Shown piece by piece: positions 44,222 to 57,355 of a DNA stretch of 64,000 nt (position 1 is its first letter; every line of letters starts with the position of its first letter). This DNA comes from Ailanthus altissimus (Eukaryota; Streptophyta; Magnoliopsida; Sapindales; Simaroubaceae). A program made the translations under genes and the position numbers. The notes beneath the pieces were generated by a model. It searched no databases and was not told the origin of the DNA. It was given only the letters and a program-made list of their open reading frames with translations. The DNA is taken from the NCBI GenBank assembly GCA_946807835.1, contig OX327690.1, forward strand, positions 13,550,501 through 13,614,500. Reading direction: 5' to 3'.

Positions 44222-46542
44222 TATGTCTATTTAATGAAATTCTACATACAACACCTCTACCCAAGGTAAACACATATCTATTCATAGACTTAATTTTATT
44301 TAATTTAAAAATTCAATTTGTATTACAATAATCTTCTATCATGGGTTAAGATTTATTATATATGAGACCATATTTTTTAGTGCCTATTAAGTACTTTGCA
44401 AGTCTATCAAAGGCACATCAATGCTCTTTACCAAGATTTTGAGTATATCTATTCAATTTTCTTACCGCATATGTTATATAAGGCTTAGTATTATTCATCA
44501 AGTACATGAGACAACTAATTATTTATGCATAATGCATTTGATTGTCATTATGATTAATATTCTTAGAAAGTTTGGTAATTACATCTTAAGGTGTTTTTAC
44601 TGGCTTGTATGTTAAGTATCCAAACCTCTTTAGGAATTTGTCCACATAGTATTCTTGGGATAAAGTGAGACCGTTACTTGTTTTTATTATTTTAATCCCA
44701 AGAATTACATCCGCTTCTCTCGTATCTATCATATCAAACTTAGTCGACATAAATCTCTTAGTCTCATTTATCACATCTATATTAGGACTAAATATAAACA
44801 AGTCATCCACATAGAGACATATGATGACATAATTGTTAGTATTAAAGGTTTTAAAATAAACACATTTGTTTGAATCATCAATCATAAAGCCATTTGATAC
44901 TATAGCATTGTCAAATTTCTCATGTCACTATTTTGTTGCTTATTTCAAGTCGTATAATGATTTCACAACTTTTATACTTTATACTCTATACCAACACTTA
45001 TACAACCTTAAGGTTGGTCCATATAAATCTGCTCTTCTAAATCACAATATAAAAAGGAAATTTTAACATTCATTCGATATATATATAAATTATGAATTGC
45101 AGCCAATGCAATTAAAATTCTTATAGATATAATTCTGTTTACAAAAGTAATAAAATATTATAGGTATTTCTTTTGTGTGAACCCTTTGGCAGCTAACATT
45201 GCTTTATATTTCTCAATAGCCATCAGCCCATAACTTCTTTTTGAAGATCTATTTATAACTAATAGGGTTGGTTCTAGGAGGCAAATAACTATTTACTAGA
45301 CATGTTTACTCATAATGGAATTCATCTCATCATTTATTGCCTATTTCCATAGAGGAGCATTATGAGAGGTCATTGCCTCTCTATAAGTTTGTGGATCTTC
45401 TTTCATAAGAAAAACATAAAAATCATCACTAAAATTTATAGTTTTCCTTATTCTTTTACTTCTTTTAAGTTTATTACTAAACTTTTCCAGAGGATTATCA
45501 TTTAAATGAGTCAATATTCTTTTTAATTTGATATTCTTAGGAAAAATAGTCTAAAAAAATTCTACATTTTTATATTTTAGTATATTGTTTGCATCAAACA
45601 AATCAATATGATTTTATACCAAGAATCTATATGCAGCACTATTTTAAGCATATCTTATAAACATAAAATTAATGATCTTAGGTCCCATCTCTTTTCTTTT
45701 CAGATCTAGAATGAAGACCTTAACAAGATGCCCTTACACTTTGAGGTATGATAGATTAGGCTCATAGCTTTTTCATAACTCATAAGGTGTAATTTTATTT
45801 TTCTTATGTAAAATTCTATTTTGTATATGGCAAGCAGTTAGAATTGCTTCCCTCACAAGTTCATAGGAGCCATAAAATTTATTAACATGCAATTTATCAT
45901 ATCTTTTAAAGTTCTATTTTTTTTTCTTTAAGTTATTGCATTTGATTTTAGAGAATATGGAGTTGTAACTTTATGGATAATTCCATTGTCCTTATAATAT
46001 GAATTAAACAAATTATACACATATTCTCCTTATCGATTAGTTTTTAATATATTAATTTTCAAACCAAATTAATTTTTAACTTCTTGTTTGTTGATTAAAA
46101 ACTTATCAAATGACTCATCTTAATTTCTAAATAGATATCTTTTGATATATCTTGATAAATCATCTATAAAGGTTATGTAAAACATTTTTCTTCCTCTAGT
46201 TATATTATTCTTTAGATCACCAAAGTCACTATGAATTAAACTGAGCAAATCAGTCTCTCTAAATGATATTGGTTTACAACTTTTCTGTGTAGATTTTCCT
46301 ACCACGTATACATCACACTTACGAACATGATTTAAGTTCATATTAGGATATAAACCAACTCTTTTTATTTTTTTTAAATAAAGATAATTCAAGTGACCTA
46401 ACTTATCTTACCATATATCAAAGAACTCAACAAAATAAACTAAATAAGTATTATCATTAATCTTTGAATCAATTACATTCAGTTTGAACAAATCATTAGA
46501 ACAATATCCCTTTCTAATGAAGGTTCTACTTTTGGTCATTAC
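44222..46542 (-). pseudogene. Copia integrase and reverse transcriptase, broken (second copia)
   Basis: On the minus strand from 46542: 'TFIRKGYCSNDLFKLN' and DKLGHLNYLYLKKIKRVGL are GAG-pre-integrase. CDVYVVGKSTQKSCKP, LIHSDFGDLKN and FIDDLSRYIK (46392-46120) start the integrase core. Decayed sequence follows, then RT with YVIICLYVDDLFIF, ADVILGIKIIKTSNG and YYVDKFLKRF (44885-44586). It runs into the gypsy insertion; RNase H follows at 37735. Gag and protease are missing on the right, where the third copia is inserted at 46543. Many stops and shifts show it is long dead. Confidence 0.75.
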
Positions 46543-48752
46543 TATAGGGGATCTATTGTACATAAGTTTATGTATTTGTAATAGTGTTCATTATATAAAA
46601 TATGTATCACATACATATTTAAGCACAACGAAAAAAATAAAACCGTAAAATAAATATAATAAATAATATATTAATAATATTAATATATTTAAAGGGTTGA
46701 GAAATCACCGAACATGTAACTTTTTACAGGTCTTTCTGGGAGTCCACCCGGAGACTAATTTGTTGGCAGTTCTAGTTACCAACATGGTGGCTTGGAAAGC
46801 TAGAACAGTAACTCCACTTATTCAGCATCGAGTTTGACACTTAAACCCTATAAATTTGTGTTTCTCTCGATCAATCCTTTGATCAATAATACAAATTCTG
46901 TATAATTGATAACCAATAAAAGAAAGAGTTAAAGAAATTAATTACAATTCTTGTAATAAATTTCCAAAATTCAAAATTTTTCTTTCTCTTCTCGGTCGAT
47001 ACTCCAAAGCAAAAGCAAAACAACTTTTGCTTTTCTTTTCAAATGCTTTTTATGACAACAACAACCAAAAGCAACTTTTTGCTTTTTCAAATATATATAT
47101 CACACATTTTTCTCTCTTCTCTTTCATATATATCTTACATATATATTAAAATATTATATAATATAATTAAATAATTCAAACTTGGCCACCAAGTTTAGAA
47201 TAAATAAATATAATAATAAATAATATTATAATATATATAAATGCTTGCTAACCAAGCATAAATATAATATTATAATCTTAAAAATTATTATATAATATTA
47301 TATATTAGAGAGATATTTTAATTATTTAACAATTAAATAATTAAAGTGTAAATTATCATTTTGCCCCTCATGAATAGTTACCAAGTATACCCTCTAGTCG
47401 GTCCTATCAAATTTCACACTTAGATATAAACTCAACTGAGGGCGTACAATGTGCCACGTGTTATAATATAATTAGTAGACAATAATTGTTAACTAATTAT
47501 TGTATTTAACACATAAATACAGACACATGTGCATTCTTGTGGTAATATTAAATATTACTGGACTGAATAATTCAATCTGCTACGCTGCCACAGTGCACAA
47601 TGAGTATACTCTATATTGCGGGACTTCCAAGGTCCACGCCTGATTTGTCAAATAGAATTATTCTATGAGTCCGTGAGTAATGCCCCATGCACACGTCACG
47701 GATATTACAAATCAGGGCATTGGATTATACAAGCTGAGGTCACAACACATATGTATAGTCATTCCGTTATCTATATCCTAAATATGTGGGGACATAGATC
47801 AACACCGTCAAATCTCCATGTGCTAATTTATAAATCTATATGTAGACTTATGTCTCACTAAACAATTTTTGTAAACTCTTTGCCATATTGTTCGACCTTG
47901 TGGAAATTTCTTTCCTGGGTATATTGTTTATGGCCATAAGACTTTTCTAAAATATTATCTCGGAGCATCTTGATATACTACTCCCTATGTGAGCGGATGG
48001 ATCCCATATCTATGCACAGGACTCCATGAGCATCTAACCATATCCAATGACACCCAGCGGTCAAATCATGAAAGATCTCTGACATGTGTAGAACTAAAGT
48101 ATGATGGATCACTTACAAGCCCACTGTGGAACTCAGATCGAAGGACCACGTATACTATTCAACTTGAGAGGACCTACCATTAATGACAACATAGGATGTC
48201 TATTGGGGTCCTCATGAGTCTGTTTAGTATCCAGTCTTGACTGAATACCCGTATGCCTATACAAGCTCAAAGCTCATGGTTAATTAGGAACAACTATCTC
48301 TACCATACAGATATAGACATACACTAATCTATATGAAAAGGGATCCATCGATAGACCTGCATTGGTGAAAATAGATTAGGAACAATGTATTTAAGAACAT
48401 ACTTGCATAATGACATTTCTTAGCACCCAATTGCAACTCTTGCAGCTATGTCATTATTAGTATATTCTGAGGTCTTTGTCCTATTACAAACAAGGCTCAA
48501 ACTCCTTGGATTTCACTAATTATTATAATCTGCTAACTTTTAGCAATTATAATTCTCAGTGATGCTAACTTTTAGCAATGGTTTAAACTCATTTAAACTT
48601 GATCTGAACTCCTTCAGATCATAAAATATTTGTAGCATTACAAGTATTAAACCATATAATTAAATAGTAATTAGCGATTTAATAAAATATGCACTATATA
48701 GATATCAAATATTTATACAAATCTGGGATGACATTTAGGCACAACCCTAACA
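46543..48752 (-). repeat. 3' LTR of the third copia
   Basis: It is 2,210 bp, starting TATAGGGGATC (expected TG) and ending CCCTAACA. It is similar to 53154-54813 over the shared part and distantly similar to the young copia LTRs (blocks with CCATGAGCATC and GATCACT). ATTAC precedes it, but the partner flank is deleted. Confidence 0.75.
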
Positions 48753-48766
48753 ATCTCTCACTTACT

Positions 48767-51700
48767 CTAATGCCAATCACAGTAGAATCTAATGCTCGTA
48801 GACTCCATGTGTTTCTCAAACATCTTTGGAGTTAAGGCTTTGGTAAGTGGGTCTGCTACATTATTTACAAAATCTATTCTATAAAAAATTACACCTCCCC
48901 TAGCCAATATCTCTCTAATGATGTGGTATTTTCGTTCCTTATACTTAGACTTCTGGTGTGCTTTTGGCTTCTTTGCTTGTGCTATAGCCCAATTATTGTT
49001 GCAAAAGAGTAAGATAGGATCCATCAAACTTGGAGCTATTCTAAGCTTGGTGATAAACTTACAAATCCACACAGCTTCCTGTACTACTTCTAAAGCAGCA
49101 ATATACTCAGCCTCAGTAGTCAAATCAACTGTGATCCCTGTTTGGTGCTCTTCTTACTCACAATAGCACCATTGAGAGTAAATACATATTCAGATGTAGA
49201 CTTTCTATCATCTAGATTAGACTGAAAGTCTGAATCATTGTATACTCTCACCTATAAGTCATAATCTTCATATATAAGAAACTTATCCTTAGTATCATTA
49301 AGATGCTTTAGGATATATTTGACTGTCATCCAATAGCCATCACTTAGATTAGATTGATATCGGCTTGTAACACTTATAGTCATATTGATACATGTCTCGT
49401 GAATATAATAACATACATCAAGCTGTCAACAGCTAATGTATATGGTATGTTAAACATTCTAATTCTTGCATCTTTCGTTTGAGGAGACATTCTCTTTGAT
49501 AGATGAATACCATGTCCAAAAGGTATGTTAACTGTCTAATAGTTAGTGAGAGAATCCAATCAACTTCTTAGCTCTATCTCTATAAAGCTTTATACCCAAT
49601 ATATTGGAAGCCTATCCCAAATCCTTCATGAAGAAGTTCTTACATAAATAACTCTTTACCGACTGTAATATAACGATATCATTCCCAATGATTAGTATGT
49701 CATCAACATAAAGCACTAAGAAGATCATCATGCTCCCACTAACGTTTTTATATACACATGCTTCATCTTCATTTTTAATGAAATCAGACATTCTAATTAT
49801 CTCATCAAAACGATAATTCCAGTTTCAAAAAGCTTGCTTAAGTTCATAAATGTATTTCTTCAGTTTGCATACTAGACCAGAAGTAAGGCTGAATACAAAA
49901 CTAAGGTTACATAGAGAAGCTTGCATGGAAAGTGGCTATTTAATTAGGTAGGGGGAAAGATTTCTGGTATCAAATCGAGTGCCAAATCAGGGTTTACCTG
50001 GCACTAGCAACTTTTCGGTTCTTTCCAAGCAAGAAAGAAAGAACTGGTTTGTTAGAAGCTTTGGTTGTTCCTTGTATATCTCTTCCTCGAGATATCCATT
50101 TAGGGACGCTGTTTTGACATCCATCTACCAAATTTCAAAGTTATAGTATGCTGCAAGAGCCAACAAAATCCTAATTGACTTTAGCATCGCCATTGGCGTA
50201 AATATTTTCTCATAATTGATCCGAGATCGCTGAGCATAACCTTTTACTGCTAGTCGGGCCTTGAAGGTCTTTACCTTCCCATCAGACCCCTACTTCCTTT
50301 TGTAAACCTATTTACAATTGATAGAAATTATTCATTCGAAAAGCTCAACTAAGCCCTAGACTTGGTTCTGATACATAAAGTCAATTTCAAATTTCATGGT
50401 TTCTTACCACTTTTTCAAATCGATGCCTAACATCGCCTCCTTATAAGTTAAAGAATCATTTGCTTCTACTAAGAAAACTCCAAGTACACCTTCAGGCATC
50501 AGACTATACTTAATAGGTGGCCTGGACATCCTTTTCAACCTACGTGGAGGGTGTGTTAAAGGTCTACTGCTTGATTGACCTTGAGTTTTCATCTTTGGTT
50601 CATTCATTTCTATATTAACTTCATCAAGTTTAATCTTTCTACAATACCCACGATCCATGAGAAAATCTTTCTCTAGGAAAGTGGTATAATAAGAAATGAA
50701 CACATTTCGCTCCTTAGGATCATAGAACTGGTATCTTATAGAATTTGGAGTATACTCAATGAACCTATACTTGTACCATATATGTGCAAGGTTTTCTTGC
50801 TACACAACTTTTATGTATGCAGGACAGTCCCAAATATTAAAATATTTAAAACTCAGTTTCCTTCCCTTCAGTATCTTATATAGTATAGAAGGAACAACTT
50901 TAGATAGAACTCTTTTCAATATATAAGCAGCTGTTTCTAGAGTATGTCTTCACAGGTATTCGGGGAGATTGATAAAGCTCATCATTGATTGGACCATATC
51001 TAATAAAGTTCGATTCCTCCTATTTGAAACACCATTGTGTTGCGGAGTGCTTAGAGGACTATGTTGAGTGAGAATCCCATTATCCTTTAAATAATCTGAG
51101 AATTTACTGTCCATGTACTCACTATCTCGATCTGATCAAAGGCACTTTATGTACATTCTGATTTATTTCTCTACATTAAGTCGAAACTCTTTGAACTTTT
51201 CAAAGGTTTCTGATATGTGTTTCATAAGAAACGTACTCGTGTCGTGACAAATCATTGATAAAGGTAATAGAGTATTGAAACCCTCCCATAATAGCGTTAT
51301 TCATTAGACCACATGCATCACTATGTACCAGTTCCAATAAATCAATGGCCTAGTGTCCAATACCTAAAAAAAAAAGGAGATTTGATCATCTTCCCTTGAA
51401 TACAAGATTTACAAACTAGATAAGGTTCTATGGCCAGATTAGGTATCTGACCATCCTTAACCAGACAGGTCAGGTGTTTTACGCCTATATAATCTAATCT
51501 TATATGCCACAATTCTATATCATTTAAAGATTTCGATCTGAAACATAACTAATAAAACATCATTTACATAATATAAACATAAAGAACTATTCCTAATGTT
51601 CATATAATATCCTTTACTATTGAGTACAGGAATGGACACAATCTGTCTAATGATGTTAGGGATATAATAATAATTATGCCATACAACTATTCTATTATAT

Positions 51701-51920
51701 AGGAGAAATAAGTCAAACTATCTAATAGCTTAGACCTACAGGAAATCCTCATTTCCTACACTTAACATAACCTCTATCGGCTATAAAATTATAACCTCAA
51801 TCAGTCCCTACAACGTATTGCAAATGTGAGAGGGCCATACAGTATCTAATGCCCATTTAAAACTAGCATCAAATGCCATAGAAATGTCTATGATTGTCAA
51901 GCACGTACTTGAGGGAGTAT
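48767..51920 (-). pseudogene. Third copia pol remnants (RNase H, RT, integrase)
   Basis: On the minus strand: TFLEKDFLMDRG at 50703-50404 matches the young copia's segment before RT. An RT region with a YVDD-equivalent lies near 49690-49710, and RNase H with TTEAEYIAALEV and NNVADPLTKALTP at 49123-48767. An integrase core is recognisable at about 51000-51400. Stops and shifts are frequent. A 157-bp foreign insert lies at 49902-50058. The degree of decay contrasts with the nearly intact relative at 5509-15474. Confidence 0.75.
49902..50058. other. 157-bp foreign insert inside the RT relic
   Basis: Alignment by eye with the young copia (around 8955) shows that the RT sequence stops after CAAAAC and resumes at CTTTGGTTGTTCC. 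The 157 bp between have no counterpart. They are GC-richer, have no inverted terminal repeats and no obvious target duplication. Their origin is unknown; the sequence style (GGCACTAGCAAC, CAAGAAAGAAAGAACTG) would fit organelle-derived filler, but that is a guess. Confidence 0.6.
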
Positions 51921-53136
51921 TCTTTACAGTAGCAAGGTAAGTAGGGTAATTACACTCCCAATGCCCAACCTCATGACAGTGAAAATACTTTCCACCTGTT
52001 TTGTTCTTTTGTTGAAGCTTGGATATTTATCGCCTCTGAGGACCTATCTTGGGTATTTGCCTCACCTCTTTGTTCCCTTTGAACTTCCTAAAAGCCCTTG
52101 GAATAGAAGATGAAGCAATTTGAACGAAGAGAGTCGCACTCTATTGGATCATGTCTTTAAAGGTAGCGCTATTAGAAACACCTTCTGGCAATCTCTGATC
52201 AACAACATATCTAGGCTTTGTAGCACCAATACGTACCATGGGTATAATAGTTATACATTTTTCAATATAAAATGCCCTCCTACTACTTTACATAATCTTG
52301 ATAATCTCTCGAATGGAAAGATAATAGTTTAAACTCTTTAAACTATATAGGGGGAAGTAGATCCTATTGAAATTTTACTCAGGCCTCACATTGTAACGAT
52401 CTTAGCCCTTGTAAACCCAATAGACAGACAACTCTTGTTAATTACATTTCATGCAACTCTTACCACTGATCCTAAATACACCTTATTTGCACACTGTAGC
52501 GATCTTGGGCAATACTTTCTCATATCAATACTTTCTTATATTTGTCTCATCTCATGTTTAACTGGCATAAACAAAAGCAATCAATTGTAACGATAAGACA
52601 GATCAAGTAAAACATTATCTCATAATATAATACAGTTTAATTTGATTAAGAGAGATATTCTTTCTATCCTAGGTCCACATCTCATGAGGAGGTGATTCTC
52701 AATCAATCAATTTTTCTATGTAAACATAATTAATCCCCACTAGTAGAGCCACCATTGTGGTCACCAACACAAAAATTGATCTTGGTTTATAATGTAGATC
52801 GATAACTCTTATCACTGCATTTTATAAATCTCAATTTACAATATAAGCTAATAACTTTTATCACTATATCTCATAAACCCCGTACATGCAAAATTTTAAT
52901 TTTGAAATACTGTTCAAAATTATTGTTTAAGTGAACAGTATTTTTGACATTGTTCAAAAAGTTACTGTTCATATAAATAGTGTCCCATTTCGCGGCATCA
53001 GAATTCAAGGCTGAGACACCCAGTGTTAATTCTGCCTTGGTACACATTTAACACTTGAAACACACTATTTTACATAGGGACTTTTGCCATCAACACTTTC
53101 ATTCATTTAAATAACACCCAAAACAATTACAAAATT
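51921..53136 (-). pseudogene. Third copia gag remnant and leader
   Basis: A decayed zinc knuckle (about 51950-52010) and gag pieces up to about 52230 correspond to the young copia's gag. The leader (52240-53136) keeps two copies of the TAGCGATCTTGG-type motif (near 52383 and 52490) and a small decayed trace of the GC-hairpin tract near 52990-53025. Confidence 0.6.
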
Positions 53137-53149
53137 GACTTTGATACCA
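53137..53149 (-). other. Primer binding site of the third copia
   Basis: On minus this reads TGGTATCAAAGTC, initiator-Met type with two changes, next to the LTR start at 53154. Confidence 0.75.
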
Positions 53150-53153
53150 AATT

Positions 53154-54813
53154 TGTAATGGATCTATTGTACGTGGGTTTATGCATGTGCAACAATGTTC
53201 ATTGTATAAAATATGTATCACATACATATTTAAACATAGCGGAATAATTAAAACTATACAATAAACACAATAAATAATATATTAATCATATTAATATATT
53301 TAAAGAATTGAGAAATCATTGAATGCGTAACTTTTTACATGTGTTTCTGGGAGTCCGCTCAGAGACCAACTCCTTGACAGCTCTACTCACCAACACGATA
53401 GGCTTGACAAGTTAGAACAATAGCTCCACTTATCCATCATCGATTTTGACACTTAAACTTTATAAATTTGTATTTCTCTTGATCAACTCTTTAATCAGTA
53501 ATGCAAATTCTTTGTTGTTGCAATTGGCAACTAATATAAAAAAAGGTGAAGAAATTAATTACAACTCTTGTGATGAATTTCCAAAATTAAAAATTTTTCT
53601 TTCTCTTCTCGGCCAACACTCCAAAGTAAAAGCAAAACAACTTTTGTTTTTATTTTCAAATGCTTTTCAAGACAACAACAACAAAAAGACTCTTTGTTTT
53701 TTCAAATATATATATCACACGTTTCTCTCTTCTCTTTCATATATATCTTACATATATATTAAAATATTATATAATATAATTAAATAATTCAAACTTAGCC
53801 ACCAAGTTTAGAATAAATAAATATAATAATAAATAATATTATCATATATATAAATGCTTGCCAACCAAGCATAAACATAATATTATAATCTTATAAATTA
53901 TTATATAATATAATATTATATATTAGAGAAATATTTTGATTATTTAACAATTAAATAACTAAAGTGTAATATTATAATTTTGCCCCTCATGAATAGTTAC
54001 CGAGTATACCTTTGAGTGGATCCCACTAAACTTCACACTTAGATAAATTTAATCGAGGGCCCATAATGTGTCACGTGTTATAAAATAATTAGTAGACAAC
54101 AATTGTTAATTAATTATTGTATTTAACACTTAAATACGAACACGTGCACATTCCATTAGTAGTGCTTGATATTACTAGACTAAATAATTCAATCCAGTAT
54201 GCTGCCTTAGTGTACAATAAGTACACTCCATATCGCGAGACTCACTAGGTCCACGCTCGATTTGTCAAATGGAACTATTCTATGAGTTCGTAAACAATGC
54301 CCTACGCACACGTCACCAATATTGCAAATCAGCGCATTGAACCATATAAGCTGAGGTCACAATGCATACGTATAGTCCTTCTGTCATCTATATCTTGGAT
54401 GTGCGGAGACATAGAGCAAAATCATCAAATCCTTATGTGCTCATCTATACACCTATCTCCAGACTTGTATCTCACTGAATAGTTTTTGCAAACTCTTTTC
54501 TATATTGTTCGAGCCTATGAAAACTCATTTCCTGAGTATATTACTTATGGCCATAAGACTTTCCTAAGATACTATCTTGGAGCATCTGGATATATTACTC
54601 CCTATGTGAGCTGATAGATCCCATATCTATGCATACCGGACTCCATAAACATCAGACTATATCCAGCGACACCTAGTAGTCAAACTATGAAAGATCTTTG
54701 ACATGCGTGGAACCAAATTATTGTAGATCACTCACAAGTCAACCATGGCGCTCAGGTTAGAGGACCGCGTATAATACTAAACTCGAGAGAACCTTCCATT
54801 GACGGCAACATGG
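53154..54813 (-). repeat. Truncated 5' LTR of the third copia
   Basis: It starts TGTAATGGATC and matches 46543 onward for about 1.66 kb. It then breaks off after GGCAACATGG, where the other LTR continues as GACAACATAGGATGTC for some 550 bp more. Confidence 0.75.
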
Positions 54814-54815
54814 TT

Positions 54816-55410
54816 TCTTGGATTCAATGACAAGTGAAATTGTAAGAGTGCACACTTTATGCAATTTCCTTGGACAATAAGAAAAGAACTTTTAAATGAA
54901 GTTAAATTGATTTGTAGAGAATTTGTGAATTAAAAAAAAATAATAATTTAATAGTTCGTGTCAATTGAGACATGCTTGTAATATATAGAAATGAGATGTC
55001 TCTCTGAAGAGACACTAAAACTCTTCATAAAACCACAATGTTTAGAAAGCTTAGTGGCTTTTCTCAAGGGTCACATCCCTAGCACTGAGCACTACAACAT
55101 TGCTTTCTGGTATTGTGGCGCTCCAACCTTTAGCACTAAGCACTGTGATACTGCTTCCTAGTACTAGGCACTCTAGTATCTAACTTAAGCTCTGTGGAAG
55201 TTGATCCGGAGCACCGTGACATAAAGACTTGGTTTGAGTACCAAAGTACTACTCACGAGCATCATGGCACTACTTCTGAGCGCCGCAGCACCCAAGTTAT
55301 CTTCCAACAGCTTTAGTTTTCCCTTTTGTTTTCTCGTTAATTCTTCATCTCTTACTTTGTATACTTTGAAATACATTTATTTATTTGAAATATACTTATA
55401 ATTGCCAACA
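54816..55410 (-). repeat. LTR of the second copia (right, 5' copy)
   Basis: The ends TCTTGG and CCAACA fit a TGTTGG...CCAACA pair with one mutation. It is similar to 36248-36850. On the minus strand it precedes the second copia's body, from which it is now separated by the third copia. A decayed hairpin tract lies at about 55080-55290. GTTTG follows at 55411-55415, and a GTTTG is also found at 36228-36232, a possible target duplication. Confidence 0.6.
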
Positions 55411-56490
55411 GTTTGAAATACGTTTCTCAATAGTGTTCACAATTTTCAATAGGAAATTACTATTGAGAGCTTTTGACTATTACCAACTTTCAATTTTTGA
55501 TTAACTTTGTACTCATTTTTTGTCGTCATGTTATTAATGTTGTTTGTGACATAGTTGGTGGCACTACTATTAAAGTAACCATTATCCTCCCCTTTATCTT
55601 GTGCTACTACAAAGGCTGAGTTTGGTGATATGATATTCATGACACAAATTCTTGTTCAAATCTATGCTAACACTTATATGTATCATGTCCTATTTTCCAA
55701 CAGATTTGACATGTCACACTTTTGTTTCCCCTTACTTCTAGGCTGGTTATCTTTCCCTTTTGTTGCAATTATTTAAGTTGCTTCCTCTATTTTTCCTCTA
55801 CCTTAAGCATAGTTTCCTCTTTCACAAGAGACAATAAAATCTCTAGATCATCTTCTACTTCATTTTTAGCAGAGTTTCTATTAAGTTCGCTTTCAGAATT
55901 CAACAAGAAGACATATGCATCTTTAAGGCTTGTGTTTGGCAAATTAGTGGTGATTGTTACAACCAGAAGATCATAGTTTGATCTTAACCCTCCCAAAATA
56001 TACTGAATCAAGTTACTATCTAAAATAGGTTTTCTAGAGGTGGCAAGAGTATTAGCTAGCTTCTTCATCTTATTAAAATAGTCACTCATACTCATTTAAC
56101 CTTTTGTAGTGGTATTTAAGCTCATTGCAATCATTCGTGTCATTGACTAAGAGCGATACATTTTTTCTAAGACCATCTATAGATCTAAAGAAGAGCAACA
56201 TTTAGTTATTAAACTTATTATGTTCTTACTTAATGAGGACAATAACCAGTCAAGAAGCAACTAGTCTTGTTTCCTCTAATATTTAGACAAAGGATTATTT
56301 ATAGTTCTTGTAGTATAAGTTTCATTAGCGGTGACTATAAACTATTTGGAGATCTTTTTGTGTCATCAACATCAAATTTATTCTCACGGATAACAATAGT
56401 ACTACATTTCTTAAATGTTATCTCAAAATCTCTATCTCGAATAATGTTTCAAACCACTATTTGGTGGCTAGGGACGAAGTTCCAATAGGG
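55411..56490 (-). pseudogene. Copia gag and protease relic (outermost, oldest copia)
   Basis: On minus, 56095-55787 reads as UBN2-type gag: SMSDYFNKMKKLANTLA, LIQYILGGLRSNYDLLVVTI. A protease-like piece (55640-55446) has NSSATNYVTNNINNMTT followed by KVGNSQKLSI, where an active copia has DSGATxHxT. The zinc knuckle is decayed. The Retrofit/Ale-like style matches the RT start at 32140-34811. I infer one old element, later split by the insertions between them. Confidence 0.6.
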
Positions 56491-57010
56491 CCTAGGGGGG
56501 CTATAGCTCCCTCCAACCCTTAAAATTATTCTTAATTCAATAATATATTTATATAATTTGTACCATTTAAAGTATAAAATTTTGTGATTTGGTCCTCAAG
56601 ATTTCAACTCTAACACTAAAATCCCTGTATAATTAAACTCTAACCCAATATAATTTTTAACTTTAATATTTAGCCCCATTCACTTTAAATTTTGATTTCA
56701 CCTATGTGGGTGGTGACATGGTGTAATGGGTGATTTTAGAAGTTACACTATTTCACACTTAATAATTATTTGTTACATTAATTTGAGATTAAAATTTTGA
56801 AATAACATTTGAGAAGTATAACATTACTTCACAGATAAAGGAAAAACTTATGTATATCAATGATGTAATTATTCATATCAAGCTTGATTGGAACAACAAA
56901 TGCTACATTATTAGCTACTTGAGTAAGAACTGGGTTCTATAAATTATTTGATATTGATGTAGTAGTAATTGGGATTTAAGCTTGTGTTTGTCCTTGGATT
57001 TGGCTAACCT
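56491..57010. other. Leader of the oldest copia, perhaps with a foreign insertion
   Basis: TAGGGACGAAGTTCC at 56469 resembles a hAT terminal repeat (CAGGGGCGGAGC-type), followed by a CCTAGGGGGGCTATAG stretch. No matching second end was found. The remainder is AT-rich non-coding DNA. Confidence 0.3.
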
Positions 57011-57023
57011 GGCTTTGATACTA
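57011..57023 (-). other. Primer binding site of the oldest copia
   Basis: On minus this reads TAGTATCAAAGCC, initiator-Met type with changes, placed upstream of the gag relic. Confidence 0.6.
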
Positions 57024-57025
57024 AG

Positions 57026-57342
57026 TTAGAAGATTAGCTAAGTTTATAAGATGTAAAGAATGGATGATGTTGTTTCATTGAAATTGTGCATAATTGTTAC
57101 AAAGTTATAAATGTCTATTTATAATGGTATTTTCAGTCCTATACTAAGGTAAGATTATAGCAATTTCCTCGCACTTCCATTCCTTAGCTCTTGGCATCAT
57201 TAGTTGTAAAGAGATAAATATTTTCATAATTCAATGTTACAAAAATGGTAGTAGAGAATTTTTATTATTATGGTATTAGAGAATTGTCAGCACTATGATA
57301 TCATAAATATCCTCGAACAATAGAGTCAAAAGATCAGTAACA
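57026..57342 (-). repeat. Probable short 5' LTR of the oldest copia
   Basis: It lies directly beyond the primer site. It ends ...CAGTAACA on +, so the minus-strand LTR would start TGTTACTG. About 317 bp is a usual length for Retrofit-type LTRs. The matching 3' LTR was not identified. Confidence 0.4.
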
Positions 57343-57355
57343 CTATAATAGAAAA

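Larger units (their letters stand above)
46543..54813 (-). mobile_element. Third copia, older relative of the young copia, with truncated 5' LTR
   Basis: The 3' LTR is 46543-48752 and the 5' LTR 53154-54813; the latter lacks its last ~550 bp. The inside has the same domain order and many of the same phrases as the element at 5509-15474, but every domain is broken by stops and shifts. The primer site lies at 53137-53149. It interrupts the second copia just upstream of its integrase. The right border abuts an LTR of the second copia, so a deletion has removed both this LTR's end and the second copia's gag-protease region. Confidence 0.75.

Noticed and set aside
56469..56520. Possible hAT transposon end (TAGGGACGAAGTTCC)
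   Set aside because: Only one end was seen, with no inverse partner or 8-bp duplication within 500 bp, so it is not called as an element.
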